Notes under the pieces: model-generated
Database searches by the model: none
What the model was told of the DNA's origin: nothing
What the model saw: the letters and a program-made list of their open reading frames with translations, nothing else
NCBI GenBank assembly: GCA_001782515.1
Contig: MFOV01000002.1
Location: forward strand, 5,894-30,549
DNA from: Candidatus Levybacteria bacterium RIFCSPLOWO2_01_FULL_39_10
GTDB lineage: Bacteria > Patescibacteriota > Microgenomatia > Levybacterales > UBA12049
Direction: 5' to 3'
DNA length: 24,656 nucleotides
Position numbers and translations under genes: made by a program
Shown here: one piece after another, positions 6,201 through 14,778 of the stretch
How positions within the stretch are numbered: the stretch's first letter is position 1
Layout: each line of letters begins with the position of its first letter

Positions 6201-7769
6201 ATGGAGCTTATTAAAAAACATAAGCTTATATTTGGAATTATCGCAGTTCAACTGATAGTGCTCCCTTTACTTTTACTTCTGGTACGACAGCAGCAGGAAA
6301 CCAGAACTGGTGCTGTTGCAGCAACCACCCTTTCATTCCTGCCAAATTCCGGAGCAACATCCCCAATTAACGCAAATATAAATCAGGAGTTTACGGTGGA
6401 TTTGATGCTAAATCCAGGAACAAATTTAGTCTCTTTGGCAAAACTTGATATAACTTATGATCCAACTGTCATCGCACTTTCATCATCAACACCAGTCGTT
6501 GTAAACTCAACTGCCTTTCCTGTAATTGTTGAGGGGCCCATCTATACCAATGGTAGAGTTCAGATAGTTGTATCTGTGGGCTCCGATCAAACAAAGGTTA
6601 TTCAAACCACCACAAAAGTATTAACTATTAAATTCAGGGGTACATCAGCTAGTCAAACACAAATTGGATTTGGTACAAATAATGCAATTTATTCAATTGC
6701 ACCTCAAGATTCCAGTACTGAAAATGTTCTCTCAACAACAATGCAAGCATATGTAAAAATAAATGCAGCTCCAACAAATACGCCTACTCCAACGCCAACC
6801 GTGACACCTACGCCGACAAACACCCCGACACCAACACCAACGCCAATTCCAACAAGTACTCCTACTCCAACTCCGATCGTAGATCCGAAAATTTCTGCTT
6901 CTCCCACAACAGTTGCGGGAGGTGGAACAGTTAACGTAAGCGTTAGAAATGGCCCTGGAAATCTCGAAGACTGGGTTGGATTATATAGAGTCGGAGATGC
7001 TGGTTTTGACTGGATCGAATATCAGTATCTGGGAGGATCGGATGTTCCACCACCTCAGGCTTTAAGAAATGCGGATTTGGTATTCACCATGCCCCAAACT
7101 GCGGGTCAGTATGAGTTCCGACTCTTTGAAAATGATACATTTAATGTTCTGGCAACAAGTCAGGTTGTAACAGTCACAGCACCTGCAACTCCAACTCTTA
7201 CACCAACAGCAACTCCTGTACCTAAAACAGTAATTAATTTTGATGGACTTAAGCTTCACGGCATAGGCTCAGGCGGAGACAATCCAAATCCGAGTAGCCT
7301 TGGAAATCTTAACCCTCTTCACCCGACAAGGGCCTTGACTGTTGAAATTTATAATACATCAGGCACACTTATTGTTTCCCTTCCATCAAGCATAAATTAT
7401 AACGGCGCTACCACAGGTGATTTCTCAGGAAGTGTTGAATTACCCTCTGCATTTTCTAGTGGAACATATATAGTTAAGGTTAAAAGTCCTCAATATCTAA
7501 AGAAACAAATACCAGGCTTTGTTGATATAACATCGGGCCAATCCCATTCTGCTGCCCAAGTGGCACTTGTTTCAGGTGATGTAAACAATGACAATCAACT
7601 GACAAATGCAGATTACGATATAATTATGGGCTGCTACTCAGATCTTCAGCCTGCAAAAAATTGCGACGCTACCCGAAAAGCTGCGGCTGATCTCTCAGAT
7701 GACGGTAAAGTCAACCATGATGACTACAATCTCTTCATGAGAGAAATCTCGGTTCAAAACGGAAGTTGA
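6201..7769 (+). CDS. Membrane-anchored cohesin-like / dockerin-like surface protein
   Basis: 522 residues. Order: N-terminal signal anchor (about 9-29); a cohesin-like beta domain (about 42-188, with L-D-I-T-Y-D-P); a Pro/Thr linker (190-227). Next come a beta domain with E-D-W-V-G-L-Y (about 229-327), a short linker, a domain opening with K-L-H-G-I-G-S-G-G-D-N (about 345-445), and a C-terminal dockerin-like module. Its two calcium loops are D460-x-N-x-D464-x6-D471 and D497-x-S-x-D501-x6-D508, with cysteines 478 and 488 between them. Cohesin and dockerin are partners in cellulosomes. Having both could let the protein chain to itself or to neighbours. The next gene starts 1 bp after the TGA stop. 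Domain names are by eye; a cohesin call without a profile search is moderate. Confidence 0.75.
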   Translation: MELIKKHKLIFGIIAVQLIVLPLLLLLVRQQQETRTGAVAATTLSFLPNSGATSPINANINQEFTVDLMLNPGTNLVSLAKLDITYDPTVIALSSSTPVVVNSTAFPVIVEGPIYTNGRVQIVVSVGSDQTKVIQTTTKVLTIKFRGTSASQTQIGFGTNNAIYSIAPQDSSTENVLSTTMQAYVKINAAPTNTPTPTPTVTPTPTNTPTPTPTPIPTSTPTPTPIVDPKISASPTTVAGGGTVNVSVRNGPGNLEDWVGLYRVGDAGFDWIEYQYLGGSDVPPPQALRNADLVFTMPQTAGQYEFRLFENDTFNVLATSQVVTVTAPATPTLTPTATPVPKTVINFDGLKLHGIGSGGDNPNPSSLGNLNPLHPTRALTVEIYNTSGTLIVSLPSSINYNGATTGDFSGSVELPSAFSSGTYIVKVKSPQYLKKQIPGFVDITSGQSHSAAQVALVSGDVNNDNQLTNADYDIIMGCYSDLQPAKNCDATRKAAADLSDDGKVNHDDYNLFMREISVQNGS

Positions 7770-7770
7770 T

Positions 7771-9492
7771 ATGAAAAAATGGATACTCTTCTTATTAATT
7801 TTCTTACCAATAATTCTTTTGTCTGTTGCTCTTGTTGTTGGAAATAATCACTATGCACATGCACAGTCAGACACCACCCCTCCTGTTATAAGTACTGTCA
7901 CAGCGACCAATATTACATCAACTGGCGCAACAATCAAGTGGAACCTTAGTGAATACGCAACAGGACAAGTTGAATATGGAACTACAACTTCGTATGGTAG
8001 TTTTACAAATAAGGAAACGAGCTTTAACTATAATTATCATATACAGTCAATCACAGGACTTAATCCCGGAACAACTTATCACTACCGCGTAATATCTGAA
8101 GATCAGGCAGGAAATAGAGCAGTTTCCGGGGATTTTACGTTTACAACTCTCTCGGGTCCCTGCGTTCAGGCTCCGACAAATACGGGACGTGTAACTATGT
8201 CAGCATCGGTAAGTGAGGCAGGAGTCTATAGAGTATGGAGCAGAATGAAGGCAGGATCAAGCACTGCCAATTCATTTTATCTTCAGGTTGACAGTCAGTG
8301 TCCTGTCCTTGTCGGTGACTCAACATCAATCTCAACCTCTACATGGACGTGGGTGGATTATCAAAACGGTTCCTCATCAAATAAGATTGATGTTAATCTA
8401 ACATCTGGTAACCACACGGTGATTCTCATTGGAAATGAAACAAATGTAGCAGTTGATAAAGTCCTTATGACCAAACAGTTTAGCTGTGTGCCAACTGGCT
8501 TTGGAGACAACTGCACAGCAACTGCAGCAACCTCAACGCCAACTCCGATAACTTCTGCTGGTGACACCACTCCCCCTGTTATAAGCAATATCACAGCAAC
8601 TAATGTTACATCTACTGGTACAACAATCAATTGGAATCTTAACGAGCCTGCTTCAGGACAAGTAGAATATGGAACAACAACCTCTTACGGACAAACTTCA
8701 ACATTTCAAACATGCTGCCAATACAGTTATCATATACAAAATCTTTCTGGGCTTTCTCCCGGCACTACTTATCACTATAGAGTCAAATCTACAGACCAGG
8801 CAGGAAATCAATCAGTCTCTGGTGATTTTACATTCACAACAAGCAGTGTTTCATCCACCCCAACCCCAACAAAAACCTCAACGCCAACTCCTACTAAAAC
8901 ACCCACCCCAACCCCGCAGTCAACAAGCACACCAACTCCTACGTCTTCTCCTTCCCAAACAAGTCTTATATTTGGTCAGGTTAAATTTCATGGAATTGGA
9001 ACAGGAGGGGACAATGTAAATCCAAATAGTCTTGGAAATAATAACCCTTTAACAACTACAAGATCGCTAACAGTCGAGGTGTATGACCAAAACGGTGCTC
9101 TTGTTAAATCTGTAAATGGAAATATAAATTATTCTGCATCAACTGGTTATTTCTCTGGAAATATACCAGTAAGCGGCGTTGCTACCGGCAATTATATTAT
9201 TAAAGTAAGATCACACAAATATTTAAGAAAGCAGGTTTCAGGAATATATAATATCTCGGGCTCCAGTCTTCCTATAGCAAATACGTTGCTTGTAGCCGGT
9301 GATGTTAATTCGGATAGCGTAATTAGTATTCTTGATTATAATATTTTGATTGGATGTTATTCGGGTCTTCTTCCTGCAAAAGACTGTGATCCAACTCGCA
9401 AATTCAATTCAGATCTCTCTGATGATGGGAATGTAAATCAGGATGATTATAATTTGTTTTTAAGAGAATTATCTGTTGCTCAAGGAGATTAA
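7771..9492 (+). CDS. Secreted protein: FN3 - carbohydrate-binding-like - FN3 - dockerin-like
   Basis: 573 residues with a cleavable-type signal peptide (hydrophobic 4-23, A-H-A then Q at 29-32). Two near-identical fibronectin III domains (about 35-127 and 266-357) both open D-T-T-P-P-V-I and carry V-E-Y-G-T-T-T-S-Y-G. They resemble the FN3 domains found beside hydrolases. Between them is a beta-sandwich of carbohydrate-binding type (about 128-240: Y-R-V-W-S-R-M-K, then S-G-N-H-T-V and V-D-K-V-L). After a Pro/Thr linker come the H-G-I-G-T-G-G-D-N domain (about 399-500) and the dockerin-like module (calcium loops at 511-522 and 548-559, Cys529 and Cys539). No catalytic domain is visible. It probably serves as a binding or adaptor protein. 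It starts 1 bp after the previous gene, so they share an mRNA. Confidence 0.75.
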   Translation: MKKWILFLLIFLPIILLSVALVVGNNHYAHAQSDTTPPVISTVTATNITSTGATIKWNLSEYATGQVEYGTTTSYGSFTNKETSFNYNYHIQSITGLNPGTTYHYRVISEDQAGNRAVSGDFTFTTLSGPCVQAPTNTGRVTMSASVSEAGVYRVWSRMKAGSSTANSFYLQVDSQCPVLVGDSTSISTSTWTWVDYQNGSSSNKIDVNLTSGNHTVILIGNETNVAVDKVLMTKQFSCVPTGFGDNCTATAATSTPTPITSAGDTTPPVISNITATNVTSTGTTINWNLNEPASGQVEYGTTTSYGQTSTFQTCCQYSYHIQNLSGLSPGTTYHYRVKSTDQAGNQSVSGDFTFTTSSVSSTPTPTKTSTPTPTKTPTPTPQSTSTPTPTSSPSQTSLIFGQVKFHGIGTGGDNVNPNSLGNNNPLTTTRSLTVEVYDQNGALVKSVNGNINYSASTGYFSGNIPVSGVATGNYIIKVRSHKYLRKQVSGIYNISGSSLPIANTLLVAGDVNSDSVISILDYNILIGCYSGLLPAKDCDPTRKFNSDLSDDGNVNQDDYNLFLRELSVAQGD

Positions 9493-9495
9493 AAG

Positions 9496-11049
9496 TTGGA
9501 TGACTATTCTTACAATGTTCAAAGAAGCACTCTAATAATTGCCGCAATACTAATACTGGTAATTGTGCTTCCTCTTACTCTTTTACTCATTAAACAGTCC
9601 CAGGACCCAAGGGGAAGAGCCGAAGCTCCTGATAAATTGGAAATTGAAAAGGGTGTGCTTGCCGGCAGCGTTGAAGTAAAACAGGACTCCCAAGCCTCAG
9701 GCGGACAATATGTTTTGTTTGGAACTAGTCAAACTTCAACGCCAACCCCACCATCAAACAATGTCGGCGCTGCAACAGATGCTGATGTAGGCCCTCGTCC
9801 TGCTAACTGGTCAGTAATAAGCAGTCTTCCTTCATCTCGAGTTTATTATATGCCCTCTTCTGCAAAGACCGATTGGACGACTTTTTATACTTTCATAAAT
9901 AACGTCCCAAATGGTGCTTCATCAAATCAACCAAACTATATTGTTTTTGATCCCTCAAAAGGCACTGGTCCGGTACAAGAATATGTTATACCTGAAAAGC
10001 TTCAACTCCAATACAGATATAATCTGATTTTCTGGGGTTATAATGCAAAGATCAGAAATGATGGAACAAGAGTTCGTGCAGAAGGAGCTAGTAGCTACGG
10101 CACCCTTTTCGAGGTAGAATTTTTTAGTGAGAATATCGATATATTAGGGTTTGAGCTTGAAGGGCTTTTGCCTAAATCTATTGCCGCTACAACAAATGTA
10201 CGAAACTCAAGCATGGGTTTTCCAGGTGAATATGGACACGGAGTTGCTATATGGCAGGCAGGGAGAGTTAATGTTGTGGATAATTGGATCCACCATGTTT
10301 CAGGCGATGGTATCTATGTAACCGGTGAATATTTCAACTACTGGGGAAATGCACCTACAAATAAAATTGATGGTTCTGTCTGGGAATCACCAGGTCCTTT
10401 TGAATTTAAATACAATAAGATTCAAAAAACAGGCAGACAGGGCATCACCAACAACCAAACCAAGTATGGATTTCAAATTCATCACAACCTCGTCGAGGAC
10501 GTGGCTCTGGGTGTTATAGATGCCGAGGACGGCGAAGACCCACGCCGCTGGCTTAACAATGTCCATGTGACTGACAACGTATTCCGCAGATTCAATTGGC
10601 ATTGGCGGGGATGCGTTGCTGGAGGATTCTATTTCGGCAACGCTATCACGCAGTCATTCAATTCCGGGCAGATGAATACTGCAGATGGCTACGAAATCGC
10701 ACGTAACTGGTTTGATGGTGGATTCCGAGGTTACGGTAGTGATGTTGCATGTATGTGTACAAGCGGCGGTGCTGTCACCGCATGTTACTCAGACGGACGC
10801 AAATCAAATAACGACCGCCGAAACCACATGATCGGGATGGGCTGGTCTCTTCCGAAAAAGAATGTGGTTATCAAAGACAATCTAGTGACCATCACTAAGA
10901 ACCAGATGGATCCCAATGTTGATGGTGTGACGGGACGCTGGGGTGACTTTACAAACGTAGATGGTCTTACCATCACCGGCAACACATGGGCACCTATGTC
11001 TCGGACATTCAACAATGTCACAAGTGTCACTGAAACAAATAACAATTAA
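9496..11049 (+). CDS. Membrane-anchored right-handed beta-helix protein, mosaic composition
   Basis: 517 residues. The TTG at 9496 is the start: AGGAG at 9483-9487 lies 8 bases upstream, and the reading frame opens 3 bp after the previous stop. A signal anchor (about 13-33) is followed by a module conserved in two neighbours (about 46-76: D-K-L-E-I-E-K-G-V-L, then A-S-G-G-Q-Y-V-L-F) and a short Pro/Thr linker. The rest (about 110-510) has the repeating short strands of pectate-lyase-like beta-helices, with G-D-G-I-Y-V, G-R-Q-G-I-T and I-D-A-E-D. The gene at 11102 shares those motifs. From about codon 315 the DNA turns GC-rich (10501-10560 is 58% GC by hand count, against 37% at 10141-10200). 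Polysaccharide cleavage is possible, but no catalytic set can be assigned. Confidence 0.7.
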   Translation: MDDYSYNVQRSTLIIAAILILVIVLPLTLLLIKQSQDPRGRAEAPDKLEIEKGVLAGSVEVKQDSQASGGQYVLFGTSQTSTPTPPSNNVGAATDADVGPRPANWSVISSLPSSRVYYMPSSAKTDWTTFYTFINNVPNGASSNQPNYIVFDPSKGTGPVQEYVIPEKLQLQYRYNLIFWGYNAKIRNDGTRVRAEGASSYGTLFEVEFFSENIDILGFELEGLLPKSIAATTNVRNSSMGFPGEYGHGVAIWQAGRVNVVDNWIHHVSGDGIYVTGEYFNYWGNAPTNKIDGSVWESPGPFEFKYNKIQKTGRQGITNNQTKYGFQIHHNLVEDVALGVIDAEDGEDPRRWLNNVHVTDNVFRRFNWHWRGCVAGGFYFGNAITQSFNSGQMNTADGYEIARNWFDGGFRGYGSDVACMCTSGGAVTACYSDGRKSNNDRRNHMIGMGWSLPKKNVVIKDNLVTITKNQMDPNVDGVTGRWGDFTNVDGLTITGNTWAPMSRTFNNVTSVTETNNN

Positions 11050-11101
11050 TTCTGCACCTTTGTAGTTTATACTTAAACATTGATTTGCTACCATAAATAT
11101 A

Positions 11102-12433
11102 GTGAAAGAAAAACTTAGTCAATTTGGCAATAAAAAACTCACATGGTTTGCATTTTTCTTGATTTTAATAATCATTTCTCTAACAGTTTTTCTAGTCAGA
11201 CAAACACAAAACTTTAGAGGGATTGCAGCCCCAGCCGATAAATTAGAGCTTGAGGGAGGAGTCCTGTCCGGTGCTGTATCTAAACTATCTGATTCACTTG
11301 CCTCAGGAGGACAATATGTATTATTTGCAAGTCAAACCTCAACACCTACACCCACACCATCATCACAAGGCGGTTACGGTCCACGCTCTGCCCCACCAAC
11401 TCCAACCGGAACAAATGTATATACAATTCCTTCAAATATCGATGGCACTGGCTCATCTGATGTATCTACAGCTCTTCAAAACTTTGTAAATTCAATACCA
11501 AACGGAACCTCAAGTACGCCATCAATTATTGTTTTTCCTGCAGGTAAAAATTATCAGTTGAATCCTGCAATTACCCTTAGTGACAGGAATAATCTTACAT
11601 TCTGGGGTTATGGTGCAACTCTTAGGACTACCGGGCCTGGAAATACTGTGAATTCCTCGGCATTTTTACTTTATAGATCCGATAATATTAAAATCCTCGG
11701 ATTTAGGATCCGCGGAAATCATACGGATATGAGTACTCTTTCAGATGGAGAATTTGCTATGGGTGTTGCAATGTATGATGATTCTGATAATGTAGAGGTA
11801 GCAGATAATTACATTAGCGATGTTTTTGGGGATGGTATATTTGTGTTCGTTTTTGAAAAACCAGCTTGTGACAATTGGAATTTCCATCATAATTTGATAG
11901 AAAATATAGGCAGACAAGGAATTACGCCAAATGAAGGTAGCGGTAGAATTGAATACAACATCATAAGAGGGCCGGGAATGTATAACATAGATGCTGAAGA
12001 TCAACATTCCAGTTATCCTTCAAATGGCGGTAATAAAAATCTTGGCCCGGTTGTAATATCCAATAATTGGTTTGATGGATGGGAGCAATATGATAATTAT
12101 ACTCCACATGTTGTCGTAGCTGATTATGACTCAACTAGCATGGAGACGATTCATGATATAACAATAGAAAATAATCTATTTACCGGTGGTGATCTAGGTA
12201 TGCTTTCTCAATACTTCGGAAACGATATCGGTTTAATTTCATTTTGGGGGTCTGTACCAAAAACAAATGTCATAATAAGAAATAATACGTTCAATTTGCC
12301 TTCCGATCAACGCTCTGGCTGGGCAATACGGCTTAACAATGTTAGCGGTGGTGTAATCTCGGGAAATGTAATACCAGGCATGACTGTTCAGTGTAACAGT
12401 TGTACAAATGTAACTATACAAAACAATCAATAA
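11102..12433 (+). CDS. Membrane-anchored right-handed beta-helix protein
   Basis: 443 residues from GTG at 11102; no strong ribosome-binding site is seen. A signal anchor (about 13-33, ending V-R-Q-T-Q-N-F-R-G) leads into the shared module D-K-L-E-L-E-G-G-V-L-S-G ... A-S-G-G-Q-Y-V-L-F (47-75) and a Pro/Thr linker. The body is a parallel beta-helix with repeated I-x-x-N strand turns. It is a paralogue of the 9496 product, sharing L-T-F-W-G-Y, I-L-G-F, G-D-G-I-F-V, G-R-Q-G-I-T and I-D-A-E-D. The fold is that of polysaccharide lyases, epimerases and phage tailspikes. Which activity, if any, is not visible. Unlike the 9496 gene, its composition stays AT-rich throughout. Confidence 0.7.
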   Translation: MKEKLSQFGNKKLTWFAFFLILIIISLTVFLVRQTQNFRGIAAPADKLELEGGVLSGAVSKLSDSLASGGQYVLFASQTSTPTPTPSSQGGYGPRSAPPTPTGTNVYTIPSNIDGTGSSDVSTALQNFVNSIPNGTSSTPSIIVFPAGKNYQLNPAITLSDRNNLTFWGYGATLRTTGPGNTVNSSAFLLYRSDNIKILGFRIRGNHTDMSTLSDGEFAMGVAMYDDSDNVEVADNYISDVFGDGIFVFVFEKPACDNWNFHHNLIENIGRQGITPNEGSGRIEYNIIRGPGMYNIDAEDQHSSYPSNGGNKNLGPVVISNNWFDGWEQYDNYTPHVVVADYDSTSMETIHDITIENNLFTGGDLGMLSQYFGNDIGLISFWGSVPKTNVIIRNNTFNLPSDQRSGWAIRLNNVSGGVISGNVIPGMTVQCNSCTNVTIQNNQ

Positions 12434-12438
12434 TATAT

Positions 12439-12468
12439 TTTACAAATACGTATTTAACCTGATACTAT
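12439..12468 (+). promoter_or_regulatory. Candidate promoter before the large dockerin gene
   Basis: TTTACA (12439-12444) and TACTAT (12463-12468) lie 18 bp apart, giving a start near 12475 and a leader of about 16 bases before the ATG at 12491. The match is moderate. Confidence 0.35.
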
Positions 12469-12490
12469 AAATATAATATCAATAATATCC

Positions 12491-14695
12491 ATGAGAAAGT
12501 GGAATATAAGTAATAAAAGAAGTCTGCTATCAAAAATAGGGCTAATAATAATCCTTTTGGTACTGCCACTTACGCTAATTTTAGTAAAACAAAACCAGGA
12601 CACAAGAATCAAAGCTGCAGCAATAAATGTATTTTTAGAATCGGGTGGCACTGTGACCATAGAAACAGAAGGTGCTCAAGGTTATGCCGATAACGGCAGT
12701 CCACACAGGTGGCAAGGGATTTCAGAAGGAACATATCCAAGCTCAGGATGGCCAATTGTTTTTATGCAAGCGCTCCCCGATAATGGCGTTACATATTATG
12801 CTGGTGAGGGTTGGTCTCCGGAGCTGATTTATAATATTTATTTTACTAATCTAGGTACTTACTATTTATATCTTAGGTCATCCGGTCCAAACGATACTTC
12901 AAACTCTGTTCATATAAAGTTTGACGGTCAATATATAGATGCTGTGAATACATATTTTATAGGAAAGCATGGATACTCCTCGGATTGGAGTTGGAGCGGT
13001 GTTACACCAGAAGCGCCAATTCCAATTGGCGTCTGGTCTGCGGGTGTTCATAGATTAAGTATACTGATGAGAGAAGATGGAACTAAAATAGACAGAATTC
13101 GGCTTGTTCAAAATCCTTCATGGATTCCAAATCCAAATCATTCCGCATTTGGACCAAATGAAGATCCTCGCGCCACAATAGTGCCCAATGGCTATATGTC
13201 AGCAAGTCCAAACCCATGCACAATTCCCTGGAATGGGAGTACTTGTACTGTTACGCTATCTTGGGTAACAAACGATACAAGCGGCGCAATAATTAAACTT
13301 TCGGACGGTCAAGGCGTGACCTATGCTGATGCAGATGGGTCAGTCGGCATTACCTGGATTACAGACAATACTTTTATTCTCTATGATGGAGACGGTACTT
13401 ATTTAAATAGTTTAAGGGTATACGGTGTAAAAGAACCCTCGCCAACACCAGTACCAAGTCCTGTTCCAGTACCACCAGGCGGTTGCACTTTTTGTGCATG
13501 GGAAAATCAAACTTGTTCAATCCCGGGAACCAGAAATATCGCTTATGGTCAGAATGGTACCTATGTTTACAAAACATTTACAAATTCTGTTTCTTGTTCA
13601 AATGCGACTTTCGGAGATCCTTTAGTGGGTGTTGTCAAAGCTTGTTTTGTCTGTGCTCCTACACCAACGCCTACTCCTACGCCAACGCCAACACCCAGAC
13701 CAACCAATACCCCTACTCCTACGCCACTTCCAACATTCACCCCAACGCCTACTCCTTTGGTAGATCCGACAATCACTGCGTCCCCCACCACGATCCAGGG
13801 AGGCGGAACAGTTAATGTAAGCGTAAGAAATGGCCCTGGATTTTTAGAAGACTGGGTTGGACTTTACAAAGTGGGAAATACGGGATTTGATTGGGAAGAA
13901 TATCAGTATCTTGGAGGACTGGACGTCCCTCCACCTCAGCCTCTTAGAAATGCAGATCTTACTTTTGTCATGCCAACTACCCCCGGTCAATATGAATTTC
14001 GTTATTTTGAGGATGACACATTTAATGTTTTGGCAACAAGTCAGATCGTCACGGTAACTGGCACTGTTACCCCAACACCAACAAAAACACCAACGCCCAC
14101 CCTAACGCCAACAAACACACCCACGCCCACCAAAACTCCGACACCAACATCTGTGCCTCAGGTTTTGCTTAATTTCGCTCAATTGAAGCTTCATGGAATT
14201 GGCACTGGAGGAGACAATGCTAATCCTTCTGGCGCAGGAAACACAAGTCCACTCACCACTACAAGAACTCTTGCTATTGAATTTTATGACACAAGCGGTG
14301 CTTTGGTTAAATCGGTAAACGGAAACGTTAACTATTCTCAGGGTCCTGGCTATTTCACAGGCAATTTCCCAGCTGCTGGATTGCAGGCTGGAAGTTATGT
14401 TGTAAAAGTTAAAACTCATAAATACTTAAAAGAAATGCTTCCCGGCATTATAAATATTTCATATACCACAAATAATATGCCGAGTGCGTCACTTGTTGCC
14501 GGTGATATAAATTCTGACGGAGTATTAAGTATTTCAGACTATAATATATTAATAGGATGCTATTCCGATCTTCTTCCAGCCGCCGATTGTGACTCAACAA
14601 GGAAATTTAATTCTGATCTTAATGACGACGGAAGCGTAAATCATCTTGACTATAATTTATTCTTAAGAGAAATGTCAGTCGTATTTGGAGACTAA
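12491..14695 (+). CDS. Large multidomain anchored protein with dockerin-like C-terminus
   Basis: 734 residues. Order: signal anchor (about 14-32); a carbohydrate-binding-like beta domain (about 46-208, opening G-G-T-V-T-I-E-T-E and closing G-V-H-R-L-S-I ... D-R-I-R-L); and an Ig-like domain (about 233-312). A cysteine-rich segment (331-389, six cysteines) and a Pro/Thr linker follow. Then come the E-D-W-V-G-L-Y domain (about 426-523) shared with the 6201 product, a second linker, the K-L-H-G-I-G-T-G-G-D-N domain (about 558-657) and a dockerin-like module. Its calcium loops are at 672-683 and 709-720, with cysteines 690 and 700. The first domain resembles the C-terminal domains of some glycoside hydrolases (GH115 type), an inference from its opening and closing motifs. 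No catalytic domain is seen. Confidence 0.75.
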   Translation: MRKWNISNKRSLLSKIGLIIILLVLPLTLILVKQNQDTRIKAAAINVFLESGGTVTIETEGAQGYADNGSPHRWQGISEGTYPSSGWPIVFMQALPDNGVTYYAGEGWSPELIYNIYFTNLGTYYLYLRSSGPNDTSNSVHIKFDGQYIDAVNTYFIGKHGYSSDWSWSGVTPEAPIPIGVWSAGVHRLSILMREDGTKIDRIRLVQNPSWIPNPNHSAFGPNEDPRATIVPNGYMSASPNPCTIPWNGSTCTVTLSWVTNDTSGAIIKLSDGQGVTYADADGSVGITWITDNTFILYDGDGTYLNSLRVYGVKEPSPTPVPSPVPVPPGGCTFCAWENQTCSIPGTRNIAYGQNGTYVYKTFTNSVSCSNATFGDPLVGVVKACFVCAPTPTPTPTPTPTPRPTNTPTPTPLPTFTPTPTPLVDPTITASPTTIQGGGTVNVSVRNGPGFLEDWVGLYKVGNTGFDWEEYQYLGGLDVPPPQPLRNADLTFVMPTTPGQYEFRYFEDDTFNVLATSQIVTVTGTVTPTPTKTPTPTLTPTNTPTPTKTPTPTSVPQVLLNFAQLKLHGIGTGGDNANPSGAGNTSPLTTTRTLAIEFYDTSGALVKSVNGNVNYSQGPGYFTGNFPAAGLQAGSYVVKVKTHKYLKEMLPGIINISYTTNNMPSASLVAGDINSDGVLSISDYNILIGCYSDLLPAADCDSTRKFNSDLNDDGSVNHLDYNLFLREMSVVFGD

Positions 14696-14697
14696 AT

Positions 14698-14736
14698 CGA
14701 TATCGGCGAGAGCTATCTGTTGCGCCTGGGGATTAA
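14698..14736 (+). pseudogene. Dockerin C-terminus ghost
   Basis: Directly after the large dockerin gene, 14698-14736 reads R-Y-R-R-E-L-S-V-A-P-G-D-stop. This closely matches the L-R-E-L-S-V-A-Q-G-D end of the 7771 product and is in a different frame from the gene just finished. It has no start and no calcium loops, so it is the tail of a deleted or recombined dockerin gene. Confidence 0.65.
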
Positions 14737-14778
14737 ATAATTAAGCTATACAATAAAATCTTATTGCTTAAAATAACT

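Noticed and set aside
6770..6890. Possible tandem DNA repeat or CRISPR-like array
   Set aside because: The repetition is the degenerate coding of a Pro-Thr linker, with no fixed unit or spacers. No CRISPR array was seen anywhere in the window.
6704..6907. Minus-strand frame rich in Val/Gly
   Set aside because: It is the reverse reading of the Pro/Thr linker codons (ACN-CCN) of the 6201 gene; the same occurs at 13567-13791.
8361..8630. Minus-strand reading frame inside the FN3 gene
   Set aside because: It is a shadow of the plus-strand coding sequence, with no start signals or recognisable motifs.
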